A stretch of DNA of 64,000 nucleotides from Pricia antarctica (GCF_900101815.1 NZ_FNAO01000004.1:124001-188000), one strand, 5' to 3'; positions 17,558 to 28,504 are shown, counted from the first letter of the stretch. Notes: a model not told the origin generated them from the letters alone. Translations and numbers: made by a program.

Positions 17558-18296
17558 AATACTTACTGTTCCAAATTGCGGGATTAAAGTTCTTACCTAA
17601 TGCAAAGCCATAAAAAATAACTACTGATGCAATGCATTTGAACATAAAGAAGAAAATAATCCAAAATTCTGCGGTAGAATTGTTCTTGGAGAATAAACCT
17701 TGCGGTATGAGCATGGTAACCAGATAACTTACCAATGCGGTCAACAGGGCCAGGTTTACGATACTCTTGAAAGGCCACATCAGCCATTTACGTAGCGGAT
17801 GCAAATCCTTGCCCCATTTATGTATTAAATAAAAATAGTTGTTTCCTATGGGCGCAAACAGTATGGGGTCGTCCCTATCCTCCAACTTGAACAATTTAGA
17901 GGGTGCCATAATTTTAAAGCCCTGGATTTCGATATTATGCTGCTTCTCAAGCCATTTGATTTTGGATATGGCTTCGGGGGGAATCTCGCCCTTGAAATAT
18001 TTTGTAATCAGAAAACGCAACCTGTAATCGATACATATTTTTTTGATCTGATCAAGATGATAGATACGGCCGGTTTCTAAAAGGTCGAAATCGAATGCAT
18101 TTACAATGTTATCCTTTCCTCCGCTAATATTTTTTTCGATACGTTCGTGACATTCGGAGTCAGCAGTTAAAATTTTTTGGACTTCCTCTAAAATAGCCCG
18201 CGAAACTTTTTCATCGTCTTTTAGACGGATGAGTTTCTCTTCGATGTTGGTTCTTTTTAATAGCATTTCTTTTTCTTTTATTCCAAATTTAAGCAT
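17547..18296 (-). CDS. Hypothetical membrane protein with two C-terminal helices
   Basis: A 249-residue protein. The first 170 residues are cytosolic, charged and helical. Two hydrophobic segments follow (VNLALLTALVSYLVTMLIP and FWIIFFFMFKCIASVVIFYG), and the protein ends in a short polar tail. There is no signal peptide. I do not recognise the family. It is convergent with, and slightly overlaps, the propeller-like lipoprotein gene. Confidence 0.7.
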   Translation of the reverse strand: MLKFGIKEKEMLLKRTNIEEKLIRLKDDEKVSRAILEEVQKILTADSECHERIEKNISGGKDNIVNAFDFDLLETGRIYHLDQIKKICIDYRLRFLITKYFKGEIPPEAISKIKWLEKQHNIEIQGFKIMAPSKLFKLEDRDDPILFAPIGNNYFYLIHKWGKDLHPLRKWLMWPFKSIVNLALLTALVSYLVTMLIPQGLFSKNNSTAEFWIIFFFMFKCIASVVIFYGFALGKNFNPAIWNSKYFNS

Positions 18297-18458
18297 TTCA
18301 ACGCTAAACTGGATTTTCTACAGAAGCGTAAAAGTTAATATTTTGTTAATTGGCGTGCGGCTTACTTCTATTTTTTAAGGAAGGAAGCTTTTGGTTGTAT
18401 CTTGTCGGAGAAATTCGCCCGTTCAACGATTGCTAATTTCCCAAGTCCATAATTTCCC

Positions 18459-19025
18459 ATGATAAAATCCCTTATCGCTTCTTTTTTAGTCTTTTTGCTC
18501 ACTGTCTTTTCCGTTTCAGCGCAAAAATTCTCATCTAGATCGGTAAAACCAATTCCTTTTCACATCAATAAATGGTCCATTCTGCGAACCACAGCGGCTT
18601 CTGAGAAGTATCAGACGCTTTTGGCGGTAATCAAAGCGACCGATTTCGAGGATTTGATGGACCATTCCGGTCCGTTCACCGTTTTTGCACCCTCCAATCT
18701 TGCATTTGAGAAATTATCCGGTACTTCTTTAGAGGATTTAATGCGGCCTGATCACAAAAAAGAACTTAAAGCTTTGATGAGTTATCATATTGTTGCCGGT
18801 AAATTCTCCGCATCAAAAATTTTAAAGGCTTTAAGTAGGGGTAAGGGGAAAACCACTTTCACGAGCCTTCAAGGCGACATTATTACGGCTACTATGAATG
18901 GGATCGATATTATTTTAAGTGATAGTTTCGGGAATACGGCAACCATTGTTGTAGCGGACGCCAACCAACAGAACGGGATAATTCATGAAATCGACGCCGT
19001 AATCAGACCTGAAAAATTACAGTGA
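18459..19025 (+). CDS. Secreted FAS1 (fasciclin) domain protein
   Basis: A 188-residue protein with a Sec signal peptide (cleavage near VSA-QK, residue 21/22). It has one FAS1 domain containing the H1 segment SGPFTVFAPSNLAFEKL and the H2-like segment GIIHEIDAVI at the C-terminus. FAS1 domains mediate adhesion or protein contacts at the cell surface. No other domain is present. A second protein of the same design, with a near-identical H1 box, is encoded at 35629-36198. Confidence 0.9.
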   Translation: MIKSLIASFLVFLLTVFSVSAQKFSSRSVKPIPFHINKWSILRTTAASEKYQTLLAVIKATDFEDLMDHSGPFTVFAPSNLAFEKLSGTSLEDLMRPDHKKELKALMSYHIVAGKFSASKILKALSRGKGKTTFTSLQGDIITATMNGIDIILSDSFGNTATIVVADANQQNGIIHEIDAVIRPEKLQ

Positions 19026-19110
19026 ACTTTGCGGAATTGTTCATAGTCAGATTGGTAAAATAATTTTTAATTTTCTTACAGCCAACTGTGACCAGCAAAT
19101 CCTTCTAGCC

Positions 19111-21537
19111 TCACCGCAATTCCGCCCCAAGTTCTTTTTGGTAGCTCCGTTGCAGCTTGTCCATGATTTTATCAATTTGCTTATCGGTCAGGGTACGTTG
19201 GGAATCTTGCAAAGTGAAGCTCACGGCGTATGATTTTTTACCTTTGGGAAGTTTATCTCCAGTATATACATCGAAGAGATTGATATCCTTCAATAATTTT
19301 TTCTCCGTGCGTCGACCGAGTGCATAGACTTCCTGAAATGTGATTCTATCGTCTAATAGCAGCGCAAAATCCCGTTTTACTTCTGGATATTTTGGAATCT
19401 CCTGATAACTGATGTCATTCTTTTTAGCCAATGCGATCACCTGGTCCCAATTGAACTCTGCATAGAGGGTTTCCTGCTTGATGTCCATTTGTTTCAGAAT
19501 GGATTTCCGTACCGTGCCTATCGAAACTAGTTCTTTGGAGTTGACCGTCATGGCAAGCCCTTCCGCAAAAATCGGATTTTCCGTACGCGCCGGGATGGTT
19601 TCCGATATGCCCAATCGGTGTAGAACGTTCGTGACAATGGACTTCAAATAGAAAAAATCGGTTCCTTTTTCTGCTATTGCCCAACTATCCGCATGTCGGT
19701 TTCCTGTTAAAAATAGACTCAGGCATTTCTTTTCAATGTATGATTTACCCGTTTGATGATAGGTTTTTCCGAACTCGAACAACTTTAAATCCCTATTCTT
19801 CCTATTAATATTATGCGAAACAGCTTCCAATCCTGAAAACAGCAGCGACTGGCGCATGACCGACAATTCGGTTCCGAGGGGATTGAGCATAGCAACCGCG
19901 CTCTTCCCAAAACTGTCACCCAAAAGATTGGAATACTCCGGTGAAGTTAAACTGTTGGCCATGATTTCGAAGAACCCTTGTGCCGCTAAAAAATTACCGA
20001 CGCTGTGCTGTAGTTTATAATCCTCGTACTTATAGGTCGGTGCTATCGAGGCATTCAATTTGTTTTTGAAATCGATATTATTATAGCCGTAAATACGTAA
20101 AATTTCCTCTATAACGTCGACCTCTCGCTGCACATCGACCCGGTAAGAGGGAATAGATAGCCCAAGGCCGGCCTCGGTCACGCTCTTTACCCGAATATCC
20201 AAGGACGCGAGAATGGATTTGATAGTGTCTTGCGGAATTTCTTGGCCGATAAGGGAGTAAGTCTTTCGAAACGTAAGGAACACCTGCTGTTCGTCGATTC
20301 GTTTCGGATAAAAATCAACGACATCGGAGGTAATGTCGCCGCCGGCAAGATCTTTGATGAGCAGTGCGGCGCGTTTTAGGGCATATTCTACGTTTTCGAT
20401 ATCGATACCCCGCTCAAAACGAAAAGAGGCATCGGTATTGAGGCCATGTCTTTTTGCGGTTTTACGTACCGAAACCGGATCGAAATAGGCGCTTTCCAAA
20501 AAGATGGCCTTGGTTTTCTCAGTGACCCCAGTGTTAATACCGCCAAAAACACCGGCGATACACATGGGTTTTTCAGCATCGCAGATCATCAGGTCGTCTT
20601 CATGCAAATTACGCTCTTCACCGTCTAGGGTCATGAATTTTGTGCCTGCGGGTAAGGTCTTTACGATTATTTTATGCTCATGTATTCTTTCGGCGTCAAA
20701 CGCGTGTAAAGGCTGCCCCAATTCATGTAAAACATAATTGGTAACGTCTACAACATTGTTTATAGGCTTTGCGCCAATGGCACGTAGTCGGTGCTGTAAC
20801 CAATCGGGAGAGGGTTTGACTTTTAGGTTACTAATGGTCACCCCGCAATATCGCGGTGCTGCCTTATTGTTATCAACGGTTACCTGTACTTTTAAAGATC
20901 GGTTGTCAATACCGAATTGGCTCACGGAAGGGGTAATGAGTTCTTTGTCGATTTCTCGCTGTTTCAGTCCGGCCTTCAAATCCCTTGCCACACCGAAATG
21001 GCTCATGGCATCGGCACGGTTCGGGGTTAGGCCGATTTCAAAAACTTCGTCCTGTTCAACCTCGAAAACTTCCGAACAAGGTGTGCCAGGGGCCAGATTA
21101 TCCTCTAGTACCATGATGCCGTCATGGCCGGCTCCGAGCCCGAGTTCATCTTCGGCACAAATCATACCATGACTTTCCTCACCGCGTATCTTTCCTTTTT
21201 TTATATGCCAGGCTTCTCCATCCGGAGGGTACAATGTAGTGCCAATAGTAGCCACGGGTACTTTTTGATCTTTGGCTACATTGGGCGCGCCGCAGACAAT
21301 CTGCACTGGAACTTCGGCCCCGATATCAACGGAAGTGAGCTTTAGTGTATCGGCATTCGAATGTTTTTCACAGGAAAGTACATGGCCGACGACGACTCCT
21401 TTTAATCCTCCTTTGATGGATTCAAAAGTGGTAATTCCCTCCACTTCAAGCCCAATATCGGTCAAAAGTTCGGCGGTTTTATGGGATGGCCAATCCAGGT
21501 TAATAAATTGCTTCAACCAATTGTATGAAATCTGCAT
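19111..21537 (-). CDS. pheT: Phenylalanine-tRNA ligase beta subunit
   Basis: An 808-residue cytoplasmic protein of full family length. The order is the N-terminal core MQISYNWLKQFINLDWP, an EMAP/tRNA-binding domain (about 40-155), the B3/B4 editing domain, B5 (about 410-480), the catalytic-like core, and the C-terminal anticodon-binding FDX-ACB domain (about 715-808, with YPEVKRDFALLLDD). It works as an alpha2-beta2 tetramer with PheS, which is not in this window. It is transcribed alone, as is usual in Bacteroidota. Confidence 0.96.
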   Translation of the reverse strand: MQISYNWLKQFINLDWPSHKTAELLTDIGLEVEGITTFESIKGGLKGVVVGHVLSCEKHSNADTLKLTSVDIGAEVPVQIVCGAPNVAKDQKVPVATIGTTLYPPDGEAWHIKKGKIRGEESHGMICAEDELGLGAGHDGIMVLEDNLAPGTPCSEVFEVEQDEVFEIGLTPNRADAMSHFGVARDLKAGLKQREIDKELITPSVSQFGIDNRSLKVQVTVDNNKAAPRYCGVTISNLKVKPSPDWLQHRLRAIGAKPINNVVDVTNYVLHELGQPLHAFDAERIHEHKIIVKTLPAGTKFMTLDGEERNLHEDDLMICDAEKPMCIAGVFGGINTGVTEKTKAIFLESAYFDPVSVRKTAKRHGLNTDASFRFERGIDIENVEYALKRAALLIKDLAGGDITSDVVDFYPKRIDEQQVFLTFRKTYSLIGQEIPQDTIKSILASLDIRVKSVTEAGLGLSIPSYRVDVQREVDVIEEILRIYGYNNIDFKNKLNASIAPTYKYEDYKLQHSVGNFLAAQGFFEIMANSLTSPEYSNLLGDSFGKSAVAMLNPLGTELSVMRQSLLFSGLEAVSHNINRKNRDLKLFEFGKTYHQTGKSYIEKKCLSLFLTGNRHADSWAIAEKGTDFFYLKSIVTNVLHRLGISETIPARTENPIFAEGLAMTVNSKELVSIGTVRKSILKQMDIKQETLYAEFNWDQVIALAKKNDISYQEIPKYPEVKRDFALLLDDRITFQEVYALGRRTEKKLLKDINLFDVYTGDKLPKGKKSYAVSFTLQDSQRTLTDKQIDKIMDKLQRSYQKELGAELR

Positions 21538-21639
21538 GGTTTAGGATTAGGATACTCTGATTAAAACTTTTGAACCGCACTTAGAAGTGGCAAAGATAAA
21601 ATAATGGGTTTGGAAATGGGGATTTAGGGCTTGTAATTT

Positions 21640-22758
21640 CTAAATTATAGTCGATTTCCCCAGCCAGATATTCTCTTCGTTCAGATTAAAATTTTCATCG
21701 GAATCTACGATGTTCTCGGTGATATAATCACCGACGTATTCCGTACCGTACTTACTGCTGCCCAGCACATCGGGAGTAACCACTTTTTTCACGAAGGATT
21801 TATGAACGGCGCTCATGACAGCATTTGCTTCCTCATCCATCCCAAAATGCTGTAACATCATGGCCGTGCTTAGGATGGAGGCTATAGGATTGGCAATATT
21901 CTTGCCCTTGGCCTGTGGATATGAGCCATGGAAAGGTTCGAACATGGCGTTATCGGAACCCACGGATGCCGTGGGCAAGAGACCCGAGGAACCTATTATG
22001 ACACTGCCCAGATCGGATAGGATGTCACCGAACATGTTATCGGTCAATATAACATCGAATTGGTCAGGCTTTAGCATCATCTGAACGGCCGCATTGTCTA
22101 TAAAAAGACATTGCAGTTCGACATCGGAATAGCTTTTACCGATTTCCGTAACTGTTTTGCGCCACAGTCTTGAGGATTCCAAAACATTTGCCTTATCGAC
22201 AAGGGTCAATTTTTTTCTTCTTTTTTTTGCTGCTTTAAAAGCCAAATGGGCGATACGGCTTATTTCTTGCTCCGAATATTCACAAAGATCGGAAGCAATG
22301 GTACCATCGGCACTTATTGTTTTCTTGCCGAAATAAATACCTCCCGTAAGTTCCCGAAAAATAACCAGATTGGTATTGACGATTATTTTTTCCTTTAAAG
22401 GGGAATTATGAATAAGTGTAGGAAAGGTTCTTATCGGACGGATGCTTGCAAAAAGCTCCAATTCCTTCCGTAATTTTAGCAGGCCCTGTTCTGGCCGTAT
22501 TTTGGCTTCTGGGTTGTTGTCGTACTCCAAAGCACCGATAGCGCCGAACAAGATAGCGTCGGACTCCCGGCATAATTTGAGGGTTTCGTCGGGCAGGGGT
22601 TTTCCCGTACTGGTCATGGCAATGGCACCGACAGGCGCCTCGTGATATATAAAACGGTGGTTAAAGGTTTCTTCTACGGCCTTAAGGCATTTGACCGATT
22701 GGGCCAGTACCTCGGGTCCGATACCGTCTCCACCAAGAAGGGCTATTTTTAGTTGCAT
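21640..22758 (-). CDS. leuB: 3-isopropylmalate dehydrogenase
   Basis: A 372-residue NAD-dependent enzyme of leucine synthesis that converts 3-isopropylmalate to 2-oxoisocaproate. Motifs seen are LLGGDGIGPEV, the substrate arginines in LRKELELFASIRPIR, VDKANVLESSRLWR, and the Asp-rich metal-binding NMFGDILSDLGSVI. Length is normal. It follows leuA on the same strand after a 187-base gap in which I see neither leuC nor leuD. Confidence 0.95.
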   Translation of the reverse strand: MQLKIALLGGDGIGPEVLAQSVKCLKAVEETFNHRFIYHEAPVGAIAMTSTGKPLPDETLKLCRESDAILFGAIGALEYDNNPEAKIRPEQGLLKLRKELELFASIRPIRTFPTLIHNSPLKEKIIVNTNLVIFRELTGGIYFGKKTISADGTIASDLCEYSEQEISRIAHLAFKAAKKRRKKLTLVDKANVLESSRLWRKTVTEIGKSYSDVELQCLFIDNAAVQMMLKPDQFDVILTDNMFGDILSDLGSVIIGSSGLLPTASVGSDNAMFEPFHGSYPQAKGKNIANPIASILSTAMMLQHFGMDEEANAVMSAVHKSFVKKVVTPDVLGSSKYGTEYVGDYITENIVDSDENFNLNEENIWLGKSTII

Positions 22759-22945
22759 GACATTGGGTTACTGCGTTATTCGGTTGCAAAGATATTGCGT
22801 TTTCAGATGCGATGAATACAATTTCTGCACTACCGTAAAAATAACCTAATAACTCAATAACACCATAGGCCAAGTTCGAATAACTATGGGACAATCCCTT
22901 TAATGCGGAAAAGAATGTGAAAATGTGGAAAAGGGCGTGAAGTTG

Positions 22946-24118
22946 TTACGATACACTTTCTATCCCCAAATTGCAGGCCTCTATGATTTGAGGAATGTCT
23001 TCGTCGGAGATTGCTTTGTGTACGTCGGCAAACTTTAGAAACTCTTCGTAAACTTCGTCCAATTGACGTTTGGTCAGCTCATAGCCGACAAGTTTTGCCC
23101 GGTAGGCCAATGCTGCCCGGCCACTTCTTGCGGTGAGCACTATCGAAGATTCATTGACACCGACGTCTTCGGGGTCCATAATCTCATAAGTTTCCCTGTT
23201 CTTGATGACCCCGTCTTGATGAATACCGGAGCTATGCGCAAAGGCATTCGCACCGACTATGGCCTTGTTGGGCTGCACCACCATTCCCATCTTCCGCGAT
23301 ACCATCTGGCTGGTATCGTACAATAATTTACTGTTGATATTGGTGTCCAGATTTAGGTCGGGATGCTGGCGCATAATCATCACTACTTCCTCCAAAGACG
23401 TATTTCCGGCCCGTTCACCGATGCCGTTGATTGTACATTCGATCTGTCTTGCCCCGTTCATTACACCTGCGATTGAATTGGCGGTGGCGAGACCTAGGTC
23501 ATTATGGCAATGGCACGAGAGGATGGCCTTATCTATGCCCTTTACATTTTCTATCAGATATTTCATTTTGGCGCCGTATTCTTCCGGCAGGCAATATCCC
23601 GTTGTATCCGGTATGTTAAGTACCGTGGCGCCCGCCTTTATGACCGCTTCACAGACCTTGGCCAAATATTCGTTATCGGTACGACCGGCATCCTCGGCGT
23701 AAAACTCCACATCCTCCACAAAAGTTTTGGCATATTTGACGGCGTTGACCGCACGTTCGATAATGGCCTCGCGATTGGAATTGAACTTAAATTTAATATG
23801 GGAATCGGAAGTGCCTATCCCGGTATGAATCCGTGGTTTTTTGGCAAATTTTAAAGCTTCCGCAGCTACTTCGATATCCTTTTTGACGGCCCGGGTGAGT
23901 CCGCATACCGTAGCATTTTTCACCAATTTGGAAATCGCTTCAACGGATGTAAAATCACCGGGACTCGATATCGGAAATCCCGCTTCAATAATATCCACAC
24001 CTAAATCATCTAAACGTTCGGCAATGACCAATTTTTGGTCGGCATCCAATTTACATCCGGGCACCTGTTCGCCATCACGTAACGTGGTATCAAAAATTTG
24101 TACTATATCTTTACCCAT
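22946..24118 (-). CDS. leuA: 2-isopropylmalate synthase, short form
   Basis: A 390-residue TIM-barrel Claisen-condensing enzyme that makes 2-isopropylmalate from 2-oxoisovalerate and acetyl-CoA. The motifs [27 protein letters not shown] and [16 protein letters not shown] are diagnostic of the family. It lacks the roughly 130-residue C-terminal regulatory domain found in full-length LeuA. The length is usual for Bacteroidota. Related activities (homocitrate or citramalate synthase) cannot be strictly excluded, but leuB downstream supports leucine synthesis. Confidence 0.9.
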   Translation of the reverse strand: MGKDIVQIFDTTLRDGEQVPGCKLDADQKLVIAERLDDLGVDIIEAGFPISSPGDFTSVEAISKLVKNATVCGLTRAVKKDIEVAAEALKFAKKPRIHTGIGTSDSHIKFKFNSNREAIIERAVNAVKYAKTFVEDVEFYAEDAGRTDNEYLAKVCEAVIKAGATVLNIPDTTGYCLPEEYGAKMKYLIENVKGIDKAILSCHCHNDLGLATANSIAGVMNGARQIECTINGIGERAGNTSLEEVVMIMRQHPDLNLDTNINSKLLYDTSQMVSRKMGMVVQPNKAIVGANAFAHSSGIHQDGVIKNRETYEIMDPEDVGVNESSIVLTARSGRAALAYRAKLVGYELTKRQLDEVYEEFLKFADVHKAISDEDIPQIIEACNLGIESVS

Positions 24119-24355
24119 TATATTTTGTACTTTAGCTAGCTTATTTTGAAACCGTTTACACTTTTCTTTATCCTAAAATATGGAAATGTATTCGGGTGTC
24201 GATTAAAAATCCAAGACACATTCATAATCGCTGGTTACGAATATAAAACCAAATATGCAGTTGGACTATCCAATAAACTTATTAGTACAACGCCAAGGGT
24301 GTTTTAGTATTGTTTAAACCTTTGATAAACAACCATATAAACTATAAATATTACG

Positions 24356-25900
24356 ATGACAAATGCACATAGGGATGCCTTGTTCGTTTTGGTGAAGTCC
24401 CTTTCAAAATCCGAAAAACGTCAATTCAAACTATATGTTGGCCGTTTGGGGGTAAATACCGATGCCAAATTCTTGGCATTGTTCAATCTGATGGACAAGA
24501 TCAAGAAATATGACGAGAAAGCGATTTTGGAAAGCGGAATCGTCAAAAAGGCCCAACTTTCGAATTTAAAGGCACATCTTTACAAACAAATATTGGTCAG
24601 TTTGCGTTTAAACCCCGTCAACCAAACGATTCGATTGCAGATACGCGAACAGCTAGATTTTGCGACCATCTTATACCAAAAAGGACTTTACAGACAAAGT
24701 CTGAAAATTTTGGACAAGGCCAAGGGGACCGCCATCGAGAACCAAGAAAAGAATATCGCTTACGAAATCGTCGAGCTCGAGAAGATTATCGAAACCCAAT
24801 ATATCACACGGAGTATTCCCGATAGGGCCGATGAACTTGCGGTACAGGCCAAAGAACTGTCCGCCCAAAATGTCATGACCAGTAAACTGTCGAACCTTTC
24901 CCTGCAACTCTATGGTATGATGCTAAAAGTCGGATATGTGCGTAGCGATGAAGATTATGTCAGGGTGAAAGACTATTTCGAACGCCATTTGCCCAAATAT
25001 CAAATCGAGGATTTGGGTTTTCGGGAAAAATTATGGCTCTATAAAGCGCATCTGTGGTACAGTTTTTTGACCCAGGATTTTCTATCTACCTATAAATATT
25101 CCAGCAAATGGGTCGATCTTTTTTATGAACAAAAGGAGCAGATTTATCTAAATCCCGTTTTCTTTATAAAAGGAAACCATTATTTGTTAGAATCTTTGTT
25201 TTACGTGAAATATGCATCCCAATTTAAACAAACGCTTGAACGTTTGGAAAAAGTGGTAGGCGGTAAGAATTTCCCGAAGAACGACAATGTTACGTCGTTG
25301 GTATTTCTGTATGTGAACGCCAATAAGCTGAATCTCCATTTCTTGGAAGGCACGTTCAAAAAGGGACTGTATCTGGTCAAAATTGTCGAATACGGAATCA
25401 ATAAGCACAAAGATCGCATCGACGCCCATCACATCATGTTGCTATACTATAAAATTGCTTGTCTGTATTTCGGAATAGGCGATAATAAGACCTGTATTCA
25501 ATACCTAAAAAGAATCATCAATAACAGAAATCTTAAAATGCGCGAAGACCTTATGTGCTTTGCACGGGTTTTAAGTTTGGTCGCACATTATGAAGCCGGA
25601 ATGGACTACCATCTAGAAATCCAGTTGAAAAGTACGTACAAATTCCTTTTGAAAATGAACGACCTACATGCAGTTCAGAAGGAAATGATCAAGTTCTTGC
25701 GAAATTTGGGAGGAATCTATCCGCATGAGCTAAAAAATGAATTCCAGAAACTGCATACGGAACTGAAGAAATACGAAGACCATCCCTACGAAAAACGCGC
25801 TTTTTTGTATCTGGATATTATTTCATGGTTAGAGAGCCATTTAGAGAACCGACCGGTCGCTGAAATCATTCGCGAAAAAGCGATGGCGGTAACGCGCTAA
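24356..25900 (+). CDS. Hypothetical helical-repeat protein
   Basis: A 514-residue cytoplasmic protein without signal peptide or membrane helices. It is almost entirely helical, with TPR-like pairs (LYKQILVSLRLNP, LYRQSLKILDKAKG, HHIMLLYYKIACLYFGIGD). The N-terminus LFVLVKSLSKSEKRQFKLYV is a pattern I have seen in a conserved Bacteroidota protein family of unknown function. It lies divergent from leuA. The EamA transporter gene follows on the same strand, 26 bases after the stop. Confidence 0.75.
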   Translation: MTNAHRDALFVLVKSLSKSEKRQFKLYVGRLGVNTDAKFLALFNLMDKIKKYDEKAILESGIVKKAQLSNLKAHLYKQILVSLRLNPVNQTIRLQIREQLDFATILYQKGLYRQSLKILDKAKGTAIENQEKNIAYEIVELEKIIETQYITRSIPDRADELAVQAKELSAQNVMTSKLSNLSLQLYGMMLKVGYVRSDEDYVRVKDYFERHLPKYQIEDLGFREKLWLYKAHLWYSFLTQDFLSTYKYSSKWVDLFYEQKEQIYLNPVFFIKGNHYLLESLFYVKYASQFKQTLERLEKVVGGKNFPKNDNVTSLVFLYVNANKLNLHFLEGTFKKGLYLVKIVEYGINKHKDRIDAHHIMLLYYKIACLYFGIGDNKTCIQYLKRIINNRNLKMREDLMCFARVLSLVAHYEAGMDYHLEIQLKSTYKFLLKMNDLHAVQKEMIKFLRNLGGIYPHELKNEFQKLHTELKKYEDHPYEKRAFLYLDIISWLESHLENRPVAEIIREKAMAVTR

Positions 25901-25926
25901 GAATTGCCATTAAATTCAACTTATTT

Positions 25927-26790
25927 TTGAAACAACCGACCACTTTCAATACCCATAATTTTCTGGAAATCAATTTGGCGATGTTACTTTTAAGTACATC
26001 GGGGCCGTTTGGCAAGTTTATTACATTGCCCGTGCCCTTGACCATTGCGATCCGGGCTTTACTGGCTCTATTATTCCTGGTGCTGTACTGTAAATTCAAG
26101 GGCATCTCATTCGGCATTCGAAGCACCGATCGATGGCCTATTTTTTTAAGCGGAGTACTCATGGCCGGCCACTGGTTGGCCTATTTTCAGGCTTTGCAGC
26201 TATCGAACGTAGCCATTGGCATGCTATCGTTGTTTACCTATCCGGTACTTACCTCTTTTTTGGAGCCGCTGTTTTTGAAGACCCGCTTCCAAAAAATCCA
26301 TCTCCTACTGGGCATTCTTGTAATGTTCGGCATCTTTTTTCTAATACCGGACTTTAGTTTTGGCAACCAGAATACTATTGCGATCGGATTTGGGTTATTG
26401 TCTGCCCTGTGTTATGCCGTTCGCAATTTGATATTGAAAACAAAGGTAGACCGGTATCAGGGTTCGCTGTTGATGACCTACCAAATGGTCATCGTCAGCC
26501 TACTGCTTTTACCGGCTTATTTTTTGTACGATCTGTACGCAATCGGACAACAATGGGAAGGGCTTTTGGGTGTGGCATTGATTACCACGGTGTTAGGCCA
26601 CACCATGTTCATAAATTGCTTCAAACATTTTTCCGTCACGACGGTCAGTATTTTGAGTAGTATCCAGCCCGTTTACGGTATTTTGATCGGGGCTTTGCTG
26701 TTGGCGGAAATACCTGCTTGGACTACTGTTTTGGGTGGAATTTTGATTTTAGCATCGGTTGTAGTGGAGAGTGTAAGGTCCTATCGTTGA
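25927..26790 (+). CDS. EamA/RhaT-family transporter (DMT superfamily)
   Basis: A 287-residue inner-membrane protein with about ten hydrophobic helices arranged as two EamA repeats, typical of drug/metabolite transporters. A characteristic AGHWLAYFQALQLSNVAIGM segment ends the first repeat, and an IQPVYGILIGALLLAE segment lies in the second. I use a TTG start at 25927, because the first ATG in frame (at 25981) would cut into the first helix. That start choice is uncertain. The substrate is unknown. The gene follows the helical-repeat protein closely and may share its transcript. Confidence 0.85.
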   Translation: MKQPTTFNTHNFLEINLAMLLLSTSGPFGKFITLPVPLTIAIRALLALLFLVLYCKFKGISFGIRSTDRWPIFLSGVLMAGHWLAYFQALQLSNVAIGMLSLFTYPVLTSFLEPLFLKTRFQKIHLLLGILVMFGIFFLIPDFSFGNQNTIAIGFGLLSALCYAVRNLILKTKVDRYQGSLLMTYQMVIVSLLLLPAYFLYDLYAIGQQWEGLLGVALITTVLGHTMFINCFKHFSVTTVSILSSIQPVYGILIGALLLAEIPAWTTVLGGILILASVVVESVRSYR

Positions 26791-26911
26791 TTTCGAGCAA
26801 CCAATTCCCATCTTCTTTCTGCTCTTTTTGATCGATGCCGGACGTTGGCCCCGGGATTTCAGAGGTACTTGGATTCTTTTTGACGTCCCCCTTTGACGAT
26901 TTGAGAGGCGT

Positions 26912-27628
26912 TTATAAACAGGCATCCCAAACCGGATCTCGGGGCGGGGGAGCGGTCAAGGCTAGTAATTCTTTTTTTACGGGATGCATAAAACTAAGGC
27001 TTCGTGCATGTAAATGGATGCTGGCATCTTTATTGCTCCGGTCGAATCCGTATTTCAGGTCTCCCTTTATGGGACATCCGATGGCGGATAATTGTGCTCG
27101 TATCTGATGATGGCGACCCGTTTTTAGGTCGATTTCCAGTAGAAAATAGTTGTCGAGCTTTTTGAGCGTCCGGTATTCAAGGATGGCCTCTTTACTTTCT
27201 GCGACCTCTTTGTGGTTTGCGTATGATTTATTCTGTTTAGGGTTGCGTTTTAGCCAATGGACCAGCGTATCGCTTTCTTTTTTTGGGAGATTCTTTGTGA
27301 CCGCCCAATAGGTCTTGGTCGTCTTTTTTTCAGCGAATAGTTTGTTAAGGCGCGGCAGGGCCTTCGAAGTTTTGGCGAATACCACAATACCCGAAGTAGG
27401 GCGATCTAGTCGATGGGCAACGCCCAAATATACCTTACCGGGCTTATCGTATTTTTCCTTGATATACAATTTTACGACTTCGCTCAATGGCAGGTCTCCG
27501 GTCTTATCGCCCTGCACGATATCTCCAGGTCTTTTATTGACGGCAATTAAATGATTATCCTCATAAAGCACCTGAAGATTTTTCGGAGTTGAAAGTATCT
27601 TATCGACCACTATATCATCAGTTTTCAA
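26912..27628 (-). CDS. RluA-family pseudouridine synthase
   Basis: A 238-residue enzyme that converts specific uridines in rRNA or tRNA to pseudouridine. The catalytic aspartate lies in the motif AHRLDRPTSGIVVFA (about residues 69-83). The segment KTGRHHQIRAQLSAIGCPIKGD is also typical. There is no S4 domain, so it resembles the short RluA/RluC-like single-domain forms. It follows panB on the same strand with a 57-base gap, an adjacency I have seen in other Bacteroidota. The target base cannot be told from sequence. Confidence 0.92.
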   Translation of the reverse strand: MKTDDIVVDKILSTPKNLQVLYEDNHLIAVNKRPGDIVQGDKTGDLPLSEVVKLYIKEKYDKPGKVYLGVAHRLDRPTSGIVVFAKTSKALPRLNKLFAEKKTTKTYWAVTKNLPKKESDTLVHWLKRNPKQNKSYANHKEVAESKEAILEYRTLKKLDNYFLLEIDLKTGRHHQIRAQLSAIGCPIKGDLKYGFDRSNKDASIHLHARSLSFMHPVKKELLALTAPPPRDPVWDACL

Positions 27629-27685
27629 CTATTTTTCTTAATTAGGATAACCGCCTTTTTAAGCGGATGCCAAACGTAACACCAC

Positions 27686-28504
27686 CTAGTACTGTTCCTC
27701 GTCACTCGGAAAATCCCGACTTTTCACATCGGTCACATACTTAGAAATGGCAGTCCCCATTTCTTCATATAAATTCATGTAGCGCCTTAAAAAACGAGGA
27801 TTGAACTCATGGGTCATTCCCAGTAGGTCGTGGATGACCAACACTTGTCCATCCGCATGCTTTCCGCCCCCGATACCTATGGTGGGAATGGTAATACTTT
27901 CTGAAACCTTTTTGGTCAGGGCTGCAGGAATCTTCTCTAGGACGATGCCAAAGCATCCCAGTTTTTCGAGAAGATGGGCATCTTCCATCAATTTATCGGC
28001 CTCCTGATTTTCTTTGGCGCGAACGGTGTAGGTGCCAAACTTATATATGCTTTGTGGCGTTAGACCCAAGTGGCCCATTACGGGAATACCTGCATTGAGG
28101 ATTCGCTTTACGGATTCCTTAATTTCGATACCGCCTTCGAGCTTGACCGCATGTGCCCCACTTTCCTTCATAATCCGTATTGCCGAACGCAAGGCTTCCT
28201 TTGGATCGCTTTGATAACTGCCAAAGGGAATATCGACCACCACCAATGCCCTGTCCACGGCGCGGATTACCGAAGTGGCGTGGTAGATCATCTGATCCAG
28301 AGTAATGGGCAAGGTGGTTTCATGACCTGCCATCACGTTACTGGCGGAATCACCTACCAAAATGACATCGACATTGGCCGAATCGACGATCTTGGCCATG
28401 GAATAATCGTAGGCGGTGAGCATCGAGATTTTCTCCCCGTTCTTCTTCATATCTACGAGGGACTTTACCGTTACCCGTTTGTACTCTTTTTTGGCGGTGG
28501 ACAT
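27686..28504 (-). CDS. panB: 3-methyl-2-oxobutanoate hydroxymethyltransferase
   Basis: A 272-residue TIM-barrel enzyme of pantothenate (vitamin B5/CoA) synthesis that makes ketopantoate from 2-oxoisovalerate and methylene-tetrahydrofolate. Motifs: [21 protein letters not shown], metal-binding [16 protein letters not shown], and the [20 protein letters not shown] segment with the catalytic region. Length matches the family. It heads a likely two-gene transcript with the pseudouridine synthase. PanC and PanD are not in the window. Confidence 0.95.
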   Translation of the reverse strand: MSTAKKEYKRVTVKSLVDMKKNGEKISMLTAYDYSMAKIVDSANVDVILVGDSASNVMAGHETTLPITLDQMIYHATSVIRAVDRALVVVDIPFGSYQSDPKEALRSAIRIMKESGAHAVKLEGGIEIKESVKRILNAGIPVMGHLGLTPQSIYKFGTYTVRAKENQEADKLMEDAHLLEKLGCFGIVLEKIPAALTKKVSESITIPTIGIGGGKHADGQVLVIHDLLGMTHEFNPRFLRRYMNLYEEMGTAISKYVTDVKSRDFPSDEEQY

